DNA of 64,000 nt, from contig MNCI01036144.1 of assembly GCA_015680685.1 (NCBI GenBank), positions 59,251-123,250 of the forward strand, in the 5' to 3' direction. How positions within the stretch are numbered: the stretch's first letter is position 1; each line of letters opens with the position of its first letter. This DNA is from Gnetum montanum. Its lineage: Eukaryota > Streptophyta > Gnetopsida > Gnetales > Gnetaceae. The translations under genes were made by a program, and so were the position numbers. Below the pieces are notes generated by a model. The model ran no database searches. It was given only the letters and a program-made list of their open reading frames with translations, and was not told where the DNA came from. Positions 23,404-33,866 of this stretch are shown in pieces.

Positions 23404-26204
23404 ATGGCCCCTAAATGAGGACAACAAGGAGGACTCCCTCAGGGTGCATCCAAATGACCAAGGAGAGGTAGAGGCCAAGGACCTCCTATAGAACATGCAA
23501 AGCAGGAGGCACAATCATTCAGCATCCATCAAGAACCCCTCGAACTACACAATTTGGGCATGTAGAAGGTGGAGAAGGCGGGGCACCTGAACAGGGACAA
23601 CATCTCATGTTGTCCTTAGAATGTGTTCAAGCGATTCGAGAAAGGTCCACGTTAGTTGCAGTGATTGTGGAACTCAATTTTGGACCCTTTATCGAATTTG
23701 CCCCTGAGTCAGTCATAGATCAACTCAAAGGATCTCCACTATGACTTGTTCTTTCAAAGAGTGGTGAATGGTATTTGGGAGAGACGTACCAATTTTGGCA
23801 TAATAAGGAAGAAGGCACCACCGCTGATAGTGGTGGGATTTTAGTCGATTTCTCTGCTAAGGCCATTTTGGAAGTTCTTAACCTTCTGAATATAGGGCCC
23901 AAGGTTGCTCACCTATCCACTCACTCTAATGCTAATGCATGAAAAATATGGTTAAGAAGGATGTATGGAAAGGAAGATAAAACATATGGGGAACTCACCC
24001 TTGAAGAGAGAATCTATTTCAAAATTGGCACCTATCACCTCTTCCCAATAAAAGAATTAAACAAAATTTTCACCTATGTACCTAGAGGAAGTGCAATCCT
24101 GATGGGCAAGGTTGATGCCAACTTGCCCCATCTATATCTCACAAAAATATTAAGGCAGTTTGAAGAATGTAAGACAAGAAAGTTTGCATTGCCTTTTCCT
24201 TGTCTAATCAGGAAGCTATGCCGGTGTGCTAGAATTCTAGGGTACACTAATGACATCCCCAGAAAAGCTCAAAATTCCTCATATGCTGAATTACTGAAGT
24301 CACCAAAACCAAGGAAAGATGTTGGTGTGACATTGGAGCCTAAGAAATAACAAATGGTTGGGACCACTACACCTCAAACAACAGGGCCTAGCCAACTTCT
24401 AGACATGAGGCCTAGTCAACAACTAGAAATAGGGCCTAGCAGGCAACCCACAGGCTAGCAAGACCAACCACCACCGTCGTTGCAAGATTATCGAGCGTCA
24501 ATGAGCCACCTCAGGGCCATTGCAGAATTGGTTAATTGGGGAAGTCATGATGAGGCTAACCTCTTCAAGGTCATTGATGAAGCCATACAACCCACAATCT
24601 CAATTGATCACACATGGAATGAGGTTTCTATACAAACAGGAGGAGGGGAATCACATTGATCCCAGTAGATCTTTGGAAACGCTACATCTTTTCAAGTGCA
24701 ATTAGAAATTGGTGAAGGTACCACAGTAGTGATCATGCAACACCAAGATATAGCTGGAGTAGCAGAGGTGGTTGCAAACCACATCAAAAAATCATTCAAT
24801 GTCTATGTTGTGCCACTAGTGGATCTCATAGGAGCTCATGATGCTCAAGTCTTAGCCAGTCCCTCAATGACTCCTGTGGAACATGAGGATGCTTTGGATC
24901 GGTTGTTGCAAATAAGACAAGTGATGACGTTATTGTTTGACATCCCTCAAGGTGTCACAACAACACAATCAGACCTCATTTTCATAAAAGGAAAGCTAGT
25001 CATGGCAGAGGTTAGGGCTGAACATGCTGAGGACAAGTTGAGAAGACTCCAAGAGAAGTTTGTCACCATGCAAGTTGCACAGTGGGATCCATCCCAACTT
25101 ATCCCAGCTGACCAGCTAGAGTCATTTCAGATGAAGCAACTAAAGAAACTGTTAGAAGAGAATAAAAGGATGGCAAGGGAAAAAGAGAAGGCTGATTGAA
25201 ATGCTTCAAAGGCACAAGCCCAAACGTATGCACATGCCAAAGCACTCAAAGCCTTACAAGAAGAAAATAAAAACCTTGTCGTTGACAATCTCTGGTTGAC
25301 CACAATCGAAAAACAGAAGAATGTTCTGGAGAAAAATTTTCAGCAAATGCGAGAACAATTAATAAGGGTCAACCAAGATATGAATCGCTTAGCCAAAGAA
25401 AACAAGACCCTCTCAATGGAGGAGGTACGCATGATTTGTCAGAAGATGGCCATTGAAATAAGTGCATGGCAAAATGAGGCTAAGAAACATGAGAAGCTGA
25501 AGGAACATTTTTGATACCAGGTGGGGATGTACAAGGAGATCATTGAAAAAGAAATCCATATGGCCAAGACCCATATCAACACTCTCAGTGCTCAGAACAC
25601 TGACTAGCGAGCCATACTGGATACTTACACCTTCGCCCACCAAGCTGAACTAAAGAGCTGGGAGCTGCAAATCCAAAATCTCACTAAGTACATGGAGTTG
25701 GCAAACATGCGGTATGTCAACTTAGCCATGTTGACAACAAGACACCCGAGGATAGAATTGGAGAAGCAGATAGCAACCACCCACGCCAAGTATGAAGCAG
25801 AAATTGTTAAACACAAAAAGACATTGTAGAAATTAGAGGTAGCAAATTCTAAGTTAGAGGTGGTCAAGGCTAGCTATCAAGGACAAAAAGATGTTGCAGT
25901 AGATTTGGCTCGATGGCTCATGGATTACCAAGAATGTAGAGACAAGGCCAAAGCCTACGAGGAGGAACGACAGTTGTTTGCAACTTGGTACATCAAAACC
26001 AATCAGATGTTTCTGCAATTGCCATGCCCATGGGAGGTGCTAACTCAATCAAATATTGGAACATTAGCATGGACAACACACAATCCCCAAACTGAAGAAG
26101 AAAAGCTTCAAGTGCTCCTTTAGATATATCCATTTCCAAAGCCTGGAGCACAAGATAAGGGGAAGAGGCCCATGGAGGAGCCACCACGACCAAGAACCAC
26201 ATGA
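23404..26204 (+). pseudogene. Extra ORF of element C: transposon-type domain plus coiled coil
   Basis: About 930 codons. Residues 1-60 form a basic Gly/Gln-rich start with a stop at codon 5. Residues about 75-310 are a globular domain: ELNFGPFIEFAPESVIDQLK, SKSGEWYLGETYQFWH, LTLEERIYFKIGTYHLFPIK, ANLPHLYLTKIL and FALPFPCLIRKLCR. Then a Pro/Gln linker, MSHLRAI-type block (about 24500), and a coiled coil to 25990 with KYMELANMRYVNLAMLTTRH, finishing in LPCPWEVLTQSNIGTLAWTT and a Pro-rich tail. It resembles the group annotated in plants as putative transposon proteins; naming it is from memory. Around ten stops or shifts break it, several at CGA or CAA/CAG codons. Function unknown. Confidence 0.75.
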
Positions 26205-26393
26205 GTTTCAACAATTTTGTCTTTTGTATTCTATGTTGGTGTCTTAATTTTGTTTTGTTTAACTTTACACTGTGGCATGAAATAATTCATAGTTAGTCAA
26301 TAATTCCATACCTATTCACTATGTAATCAAATGAACTCGTTCTCATTTTGATTGTTTGACTCGAGGACGAGTTGTTATTCAATCATTGGGGGA

Positions 26394-27246
26394 TGATGAA
26401 TCATGGTTTTCCAAGCCCTAATATTGGATACTTAATATTGGGTACGCGATATCGCAACCTGGATAACGATATCGAATACACGATATCATGATTCCTATGT
26501 TGACCTATAAATATAGCACTCAAACGCACAGGAAAGGAGTCTTTTGGTAAGTCTTTAGGGTTGAGTCTTTTTGTCAGTTTTCAGTTCTCTCCCAAGTGCA
26601 TGCCCATAGTGTGATATTTGTAATTGTACAAAACCTTTGTTCAAGTGTGATGTACTTGGACACGCACACAATTAACAATAAAGATCGAGATTACTCCATC
26701 ATTGCAGCATTCACTTGGTTTTTAATTGTTTAATTGTTAATTATTATTTATTGCCTTCTTAGTTAATATTTCTTTATCATCATTTACTATTCCTATTGTT
26801 AATGTGAAATGAGTATGTCTTGATCATGAACATTTAAGTGTAACTACTTGGTAACCCAGTAACGTACCTAGTAGTGCTCAAGTAATATGTGCTTGGTAAC
26901 CCTATAAGTAGTACACGAGGTCCAAGATGCGTGCGGATGATTAAGGACGAATCCTCATCGCACTTAGGCTAGCTGAGATTTTATTTTTCATTGTCTATTA
27001 GTTCACTCAAGTTATTTCTTATTGACTTTAGGAGTAGCATAGTAATTAGGAATCACATCATACACCTCACTTTAGACTAAACCCTACGTGACAAAGCAAA
27101 TACTAGTCCAAGTGGGAAGATAAATAATTGCGATCAACGTATAATTGTTTAGGTATCATAACTAGTCCATCCACGAAGTTTGACTGGATCACGCGTACAT
27201 GCTTGTATTTGTAGGGTTAAGCATAGGGGTACCTCGTTGCTTATCA
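26394..27246 (+). repeat. 3' LTR of element C
   Basis: It begins TGATGAAT after the purine tract and ends GCTTATCA. It has U3 GATATC/AATATTGG motifs (26420-26490), TATA-like CCTATAAATATAG (about 26503-26515), poly(A) context CAATAAAG (about 26676-26683), and terminal GGGGTACCTCGTTGC. It is followed at once by ATATG. Confidence 0.88.
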
Positions 27247-27251
27247 ATATG
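27247..27251. repeat. Target-site duplication of element C, right copy
   Basis: ATATG, identical to 19641-19645. Confidence 0.8.
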
Positions 27252-28000
27252 GTTTAGCAAATTAGCCCATAGTAGCTTTCGTTTAATGAAGGAGATTGGA
27301 TTACTAATGCATCTAGATTGTGTACCACTTGGAGCAAATTTGGTATCACTGTAGTTTTTTGTCTGCACATGCATAATAGATGGATTATTTAAAATAAAGC
27401 TCTTGGCCTCTATGATTTAAATTGAAAGAGGAAAAAGAGTTTATTTAAAGTTTGACAATAAGTTGTATTAGGCTTTTCCACATATTTTTTGGAAGGATGG
27501 CTAATATATTTTTCCTTTTAATTCAAAAATTGCTTATGAGATTATTACAAAGAATGAATTTATTCATAACAAGTTCAATAAGGCCTAAGAAATGCAATTA
27601 TCGTCACACTTTTTTTTCAAAATTTGTATTTTTTTATTTTATCTCATTCATCAATATCTTCCTTTTTGTACTTATCTTAAACATATGGGAAATGTTTCTT
27701 CTTAATGCTCTCTTTGTAGAAGTGAAGACTTATTTTCTCATGTTTTTTTTGAGTATCTTGTTGCTCAACATGCTTGGAAATGGATATTCAGAATTTATAA
27801 CAACTTTCAACCAAGCATTAATGAAGTCATTCTTGGTGATTAGCCTACTTTGTCTACTTCATTTCCTTGCATTTGAAATTGTCTTTAACCACTTGTTATC
27901 TAATCTATTTGGAAGCCCCAGTATGTAGTTATTTTCTAGGAGCAAGAACATAACTATAATCTCTCTTTAGGTGTAAAATACTAGATTCTCAAATATGTAG
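27252..28000 (+). pseudogene. LINE ORF2 end with zf-RVT finger
   Basis: Translation around 27700-27830 gives CSLCRSEDLFSHVFFEYLVA then QHAWKWIF, the zf-RVT pattern (CPLC.SE.E...HLFF.C..A...W.W) found after the RT of plant L1-like elements. The second Cys/His part is partly lost (EYL for ECP). The 158-codon open frame in another phase (27452-27928) is a hydrophobic shadow. This is the right part of the LINE split by element C. Confidence 0.65.
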
Positions 28001-28034
28001 CTTTTTAGCTACAAATTCAAGCAAAAAAACTATT

Positions 28035-28123
28035 AGCAAAAGCTAAACAATTAATTTGTTTTTTAAAGTATTAATTTCCTTTTGTTTTGGAGGCTCATGG
28101 ATGGAAAGCTTTTAGCTTTTGCT
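28035..28123. repeat. 13-bp inverted repeat
   Basis: AGCAAAAGCTAAA (28035-28047) and its exact reverse complement TTTAGCTTTTGCT (28111-28123) with a 63-base loop in AT-rich DNA. It could be a small decayed foldback element. Chance is possible. Confidence 0.4.
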
Positions 28124-28384
28124 ATTTGTTCTTTATCTCTTATTGATGTTTTTTTTTAAGAGAAAGTTTTCTCCTTATTTTTACAAGAAACTCTTTAGTA
28201 AGAAGTGAAAATCTGTGAGGGCCTTTTCTTATCATAAAGAAAAGGTTTTTCAAGATTGGTTTTAAGGATGAAAATTTGAAAAGGAATCCTCAAAACTGTT
28301 GGGCTTTTTTACACTCTTTTTTCAATGATTGGATATACTCTAAATTTTTTAAATATTATTATTCATTTTTTTAAGAATCTCATA

Positions 28385-28490
28385 ACCCATAATATAGGTA
28401 CAACCCAAGATACATAATCCAATTAGAACTTTATAACTTAGCATTACCCACAAAAATAAGAGTCTTACCACTAAGTTGATACCTCATTGT
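28385..28490 (-). repeat. tRNA-derived SINE-like fragment
   Basis: AGAGTCTTACCACTAAGTTGATACCTCATTG is shared with the SINE-like pieces at 18840 and 32000. Read on the minus strand it has the TTAGTGGTAAGACTCT A-box-like motif. Confidence 0.4.
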
Positions 28491-28764
28491 AAAACCAAAG
28501 AATAAATAAAAGAAAAGAAATAGCAAGAAAAATTGCACCTTGCTCTTTTCCCAATGATTTGAGAGACGAAAGGGTGAATTTAGATGGAGAAAGAATGCTA
28601 AAAATAATAAAATACTATTATGTACGCTATCACCTTTACGGCGTTGGGGATCATCCGAGACCACGTTCAGAGTGTTTACTTGTGTCGATTATAAGCCAAC
28701 TTTCAAAGAATCACATTTCTTTAATTATTTTTTTGGTCAGCGCGCAGGGCCACCGAGACCGTAG

Positions 28765-28785
28765 TTGAAAAACCCTAACTCGCTT
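28765..28785 (+). promoter_or_regulatory. Telo-box motif upstream of mtACP exon
   Basis: AAACCCTAA at about 28772-28780. In plants this motif is common near the start sites of housekeeping genes. It lies about 120 bases before the ATG. Confidence 0.45.
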
Positions 28786-28900
28786 TGATCAAGCAGAGTA
28801 GGACGGAAAGGTTGCGAGATATCGGTCTATTTGTTGCCTTTGCATCGTTGTAGCTGCTGCGGAGCGTCTGACCTACGTATTGCGAAGCATTCAAGGGAGA

Positions 28901-29104
28901 ATGGGCAGGTTATCCGCTTTTAATATGCTGAGCAATTCCATTTTCAGGCAGGTGCGAGTGCGCCCTAATCCGTTGTATCTGGAGCCGCGCTTTGCATTTC
29001 GGTTTATGTCAGAACACGACAATGGAACATTCTTGGACACATCCGAAGTCACAGACACAGTGGATACTGTCGTCAAGGCGTTTCAGAAGGTCGATCCATC
29101 CAAG
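28901..29104 (+). CDS. Mitochondrial acyl carrier protein, first exon only
   Basis: 68 codons from ATG to a donor AAG|GTGCTA. Residues 1-35 (many Arg, Phe, Leu, no acidic residues before Glu28) look like a mitochondrial presequence; MGRLSAFNMLSNSIFRQVRV begins it. Residues about 43-68 read GTFLDTSEVTDTVDTVVKAF then QKVDPSK, very close to the start of plant mtACP (G.FLDKSEVTDRV..VVKNFQKVDPSK). mtACP carries acyl groups in mitochondrial fatty-acid and lipoate synthesis and is found in complex I. The next exon, which should hold the phosphopantetheine Ser (DLGLDSLD), was not found between here and 33771. It may be an orphan exon, a dead gene, or the 5' exon of the downstream prenyltransferase transcript. 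Confidence 0.75.
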
Positions 29105-31265
29105 GTGCTAACCACATTATCTTATACTGTTGTACCGTGGTAGTTTGAGCGGCTTCTTTTCTGGAATTGTGGGAATTTATGTTTCGCTGACTAAATTTTC
29201 GCGTAAGATCATGTAGAGTGAAAACGAGCTTTAATTCTTTGATTGAAATATTGAGTAGAGTTTTGGGAAAAACCAAAAAGAAACACATTTGGATCATTTC
29301 AAATAGAGGGAACTGGGACCGTTACCCAGGGTGGGTTCTATGATAGCCCGATGACGTTGCTCTAATGATAACCCTACTATTTTGGGCTAAGGTAAACCCA
29401 CAAAATGGGATAAGTAAAGGTTGGGAGAATAGCGGTTTTGAACTGCAAAACAACATTCTTCCCCTCTTCAACGAAAATGGAGCCCAAACATTATCTTCAT
29501 GATTGGAAACTGTGGCACCAAGCTGACACGTGATGCTTCATCCACTTGTCAATTTGTGGCTGATAAAGAATTGAATAGTCCTTTTCCAGAACCACTACCC
29601 TCTGCAAAAGGGATATTGATTTTTAAACAAAATCTAAAGTCTGCAATTTATAATGTCTAATGACAACGGGTTCCCCACTCAGTTCTAAGACTTTTTGTAA
29701 TGCTAAAATCATAGAGAATGCTAAATTATATTTTGTCTGTAACTCAGGTCATAGGTTTGATTTTAGTCAGCAACACTCAAGTAAAAATTCAGTTTCATAA
29801 CCCTTTAGAGGTCTTTTTTGGTGTAAAGTTAAATTATATTTTGTCCACAATCCTCTACATGGCTGATAATGTAACACAAAATAATATTCCCCAAGTTTTT
29901 CATCTTATATTATACACATTTTTTTCAGGATCAATCCATTCAATTTCTTGTAAAGGGAAAAAATTCTTGGCCAAATTACGGATATCTCACATCCTCTTCA
30001 GACTTGTTAAGTAGGATTTACAATATTTGCAATTTTGAAAATGTAGGATAATCCAAATCCCTTCAACAGAAGGATTCCCAAAGTTATATTTGCTAGTGTT
30101 GAAATGTAGGAACTGAAGATTGTTTCAATGCCGGCATTCCCCAAGTTTCTGTAATTGAATTGGAATTGGTAACTTTAGACACTGTTAGGGGTGCATAGGA
30201 AAAAATCTCACATTCGTTGATTGACAATATGTTCAAAACAAAAAAAAAAAACAAATTGATTTTGCCCAGGCTTTATTAATCTCTTTATTTCTGGAGACTG
30301 ATTTTTGCTGGGAAGAATCTGGAAGGTACTGTTAGTCCTAAAGCTGCAAGCCTTTCCTTTCCATGCATGCTCAATCTCACCATGAATTCCCTGTCTGCAA
30401 CCATACTCTCCTGGTTGCCTTGGTTTCTGAGTCTTCACCAAAACAATATAAGAAGATCAATTTCTAAAACATGGTAACATTTCAGCACCATGGAAAAAAA
30501 CTTTAAGTGTTGATTTGGCTGCAGTGATAACCAGCAGACTTTATAGCCTGTATGTTTGTGATGCTGATTTGCCGGTTTTCTCTATTCAAAACAGCTTCTG
30601 CATGAGCTTAGTGGTTTTTCAAAACCATTAGGTGTGTAAATTATATTTAATTTCCAAAAATAACAGAACAAGGGAATGACTATGGTTGCACGGTTCACTT
30701 CTGGCCAACTATTGTCTTCTTGGTGCAGAAATGTCAAACATTATCTTTTGCTAATTAATCTCCATCTTGCATTCAGATTCAGGACTTTTAACTTTAATAT
30801 GCTTCCAAACTTTTTTTAAACTTGCCTTCATGAACTGCACAAGGTAATATGCCCATTTCTGAAAAGTTATTGCTAATTTATATAATAAATAAGTTGAAAG
30901 TATAATAGCAAATGATGTTATTACAATTTAATGAATTTAATTAAACATAAAAGTCACAGATATATTTGACAAGATTCAACGAGAGATTTTCACCACAAAG
31001 CAGCATAATACTTATATATAAAGCATATATATATTCAAAAATGTCTTCAGATGATGCATTCTTACCAAACCTTTTCTTGACACAATATGGAGACATGAAG
31101 GTCTCTTAAATTTTATAAAAATGATTCCTTTTGCAATGAAGTGCTTCTTGAAGATTTTTCAGCTTCTTCAAATTATTATGTATATATTCACAATAACTTT
31201 AGAAATCCATAAATACATTTTATAGCGATAAATAGCATGAGCATAATAGGTACTGGGTTAAACAC
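29105..31265. other. Intron or intergenic, no gene recognised
   Basis: AT-rich single-copy-looking sequence with no protein similarity that I can see. It was searched by eye for mtACP exon 2 (DLGLDSLD) without success. An A-rich tract lies at 30239-30253. Confidence 0.5.
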
Positions 31266-31269
31266 ATTT

Positions 31270-32725
31270 AGACTAGTTTACTCTTTACATTCAGCACTTT
31301 ACTTTTCATGTAATTTACATTTATGGCTTTAAACAACTAATGCAGTTAATCATAAATACATGAGTTGNGAGCATAATGTATTGCACTTGGTAATCACCTT
31401 AGTGGGTATTTGGTATGCCCAGTAATAGCCACTCCACGTTAGGATAAGTTAATAGACTAGTTAATCAATTAGACATTTAATTTTTCAACATTTATTCAGT
31501 TATCTAGCCGTTAGGAGACAAATATAAAAATACTTATAAAAATATATATCATGTGCTTTAACCCACACTTTAACCATATGTATTGATAACACACAAGTGT
31601 GAGTTAGGAAGATAACGACCTTACAACTACATGGTTCACTATTTAGGACTATTGGCTGCTTGGATGACTTAAGTCTATAGAGTGCGACCTTATCATTAGT
31701 GAACGCTTGTGATTTGTATGGTTGGGCATAGGGGATACCTGGTGCACATCACATCTTTTAACCAAACATCAATGAAATCATTCTTGGTGATCATCCCCTT
31801 TTGTCTAATTCATTTCTTTATATTTGGAATTGTCTTTGACCACTTTGTTTTCTCCTCTATTTGTAAGCTTGGATGTATAGTTATTTTTTAGTAGCAAGAA
31901 CATAACTATGACCTGAAATAATGGCAATATAGTCCAATTATAACGTATAACCTAGCATTGGCCACATGAATTGAACTCATAACTTAGAGCTTTTAAATCA
32001 AGAGTCTTACCACTAAGCGAACACCTCATTGTTTTTAGTGAGGTTAGCTATCAAAGAAAACTAAATGACATATAACCAATATGAACTTTGGTAAAACTTT
32101 ATAACCAGCATGAAGACATGGTTTAAACATGATGATGGAGCTTTCATTTTGAACTTTGAAACATTATTTGATTTATCGGATTATCTAGGTTATGACGAAG
32201 TATAGGATTTGATGTGTTATTTAGAAATTGGTTAATGCAAGGAAAGTTTAAAGCTTTATGCCTGAACTGGCGGGTGCAACCTTTTCTGTAAATAGGAGGA
32301 GGGTCAATGGAATTGTGTGAGATTGTTGGTACTTGCTAGTGACTGTTAAAAAAGGATTTTTACAGGTTTATTTTGTATAGAAACTGGAGAGTTAAACTCA
32401 ACACTAGAGAGCTGAGTCCTGTGTCAAAGGGAGAATCACAGCGAAGAACAGTAGAGAATTGAGTCCTGGGTCACAGGTAGAATCACAGTGAAGAACTGAG
32501 CTAGTCAATGAGCATTGTCTTAATACAGTAGTATATTTCCAGAACATTGCTCAAAAGTGTGAAGACCAACGTAGATACAAATGAGAAGCTAAGACTTGTT
32601 TTTACTTATTTAGAATGGTTTTACATTTACGTTGTGGCACCACAAGCTGAATCGGCGGTGAATCTTACATCCGAGCAACTATGTTGAGGAGCTTCCTTGT
32701 CAATGATTTTTTATGCATAAGATCT
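31270..32725 (+). repeat. Duplicated block, copy 2
   Basis: Matches 18040-19525: the outer half of LTR B (to about 31770), LINE zf-RVT fragment, SINE-like piece and flank. One N at 31368. No internal element sequence is attached, so this copy has only the junction. Confidence 0.8.
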
Positions 32726-33770
32726 TTGCACATTTGCAAGAAATTCTTGGCTTCAGGGAGCTATTTTTCTTATTTATCCCAAAGTTGATTTTCTTTTGGT
32801 TTCCCGAGGAAGATTTTTTCAACTAGTTACACTGGATGTGGCAGTTTTTGGATTTTGAGATTTTCAGGTTTCTATTTGAATTCATGGTTCTTCGACGGTT
32901 ATGTTTATGTTTAATGTAGTGAAAACTGAATTTCTTTCTGAAGGTCTTGTAGGTGAACATTAGTAGAAATTTTTTTATCTATTGCACTGAATTAGCAAAT
33001 TGTCTTGTTTGTCATCATGTCATGTTTTGCTATGAATTGCATGAACAATTTTTTTTTTGTTGTGAATTTTGCACCTGTATTAGCTTTATAACCTCAGTAA
33101 TGACATCTACTAATTAATGCTTGTATTATTTAGTATTATTATTTTGGCTTGTATTGATGATGTGTAGTAGAAGAACGATGGTGTCAGTAAGAGTTAGTTT
33201 TTGCGCTGAAGAGCTATAAATTGAACAGAAAAAATTTAATAACAGAACAGCAGAAATAGAAGTGGCCCAAAACCATATGTTAAATTTAAAGGAAAACATC
33301 ACTAATGATTATTAGTTGGTCTAGGTTCACTGACAGTGGGATGCCCCAGGATAGAATGGTATGCTATTAGTAATACTACTGCTCATTGCCTTTTAATGGA
33401 GTTGCATAAACGCTTGACAAAGATGGTATTCCTAGGTTTTAAAGGAAGACGCCACAAATGCTTCATATTATATCACCTATTTATTATAAATGCTTTCTCT
33501 GTGCCCTTGATTTTACTCGGGCTTGAGACTATGTAGGGTTTATTATACTGATAAAATCTCAACTCTTATCACTTTGCAAGCGATTACATGATATTTTCCT
33601 TGATTGGACGTGTCTTTGTTTGTTAAGTAATAATGAGAAATTCTAAATTCTCATATTTTTGACAAACTATAGCATATTTTACTTTGTAGATGCCTAATAA
33701 TACATGCAACTAAGAGAGCTTATTTTTCTATTGTATCTATTTTGGATAATGTTGTCTTGGATATTTACAG
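32726..33770. other. Spacer before the first recognised prenyltransferase exon
   Basis: AT-rich with no recognised gene. If the prenyltransferase has its own first exon it could lie here; an open frame at 33336-33536 starts with ATG but does not look like a targeting peptide. Confidence 0.4.
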
Positions 33771-33866
33771 ATATGCCTTGGGAAAAACAATCACACTAGT
33801 GGTGAGCATATTGCTTTAAAAAAATTTACAGTTGGCTTTCATAATAAAGAAAGCATCATTGATGAG
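33771..33866 (+). CDS. SPS3: Prenyltransferase exon a (N-terminal linker)
   Basis: 32 codons between acceptor TATTTACAG| and donor GAG|GTTAGT, ending FTVGFHNKESIIDE just before the conserved VDPFSL of the next exon. The N-terminal part of this family is poorly conserved, so identity rests on splice sites, phase and place. Confidence 0.6.

Larger units (their letters stand above)
19646..27246 (+). mobile_element. Complete pol-less LTR retrotransposon C
   Basis: 7.6 kb between two perfect 5-bp duplications (ATATG). The order is damaged 5' LTR, gag, Pro-rich region, a 2 kb stretch without recognisable pol, internal promoter, extra ORF, purine tract (ATTGGGGGA, 26385-26393) and 3' LTR. Neither RT, RNase H nor integrase motifs were found in any frame, so it would depend on another element for replication. 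It is the best-preserved member of the A/B/C family in the window. Confidence 0.85.

Noticed and set aside
23404-26204. Extra ORF as an envelope-like gene
   Set aside because: No signal peptide, no transmembrane segment and no hydrophobic fusion-like stretch; mainly a soluble coiled coil.
27452-27928. 158-codon hydrophobic open frame resembling a membrane protein
   Set aside because: It overlaps the LINE zf-RVT frame, is AT-rich with Phe/Leu/Ile bias from T-rich DNA, and has no conserved motif.
33336-33536. ATG-started open frame as prenyltransferase exon 1
   Set aside because: The peptide is Cys/His/Ile-rich without a targeting pattern and no donor in phase with 33771 is convincing.
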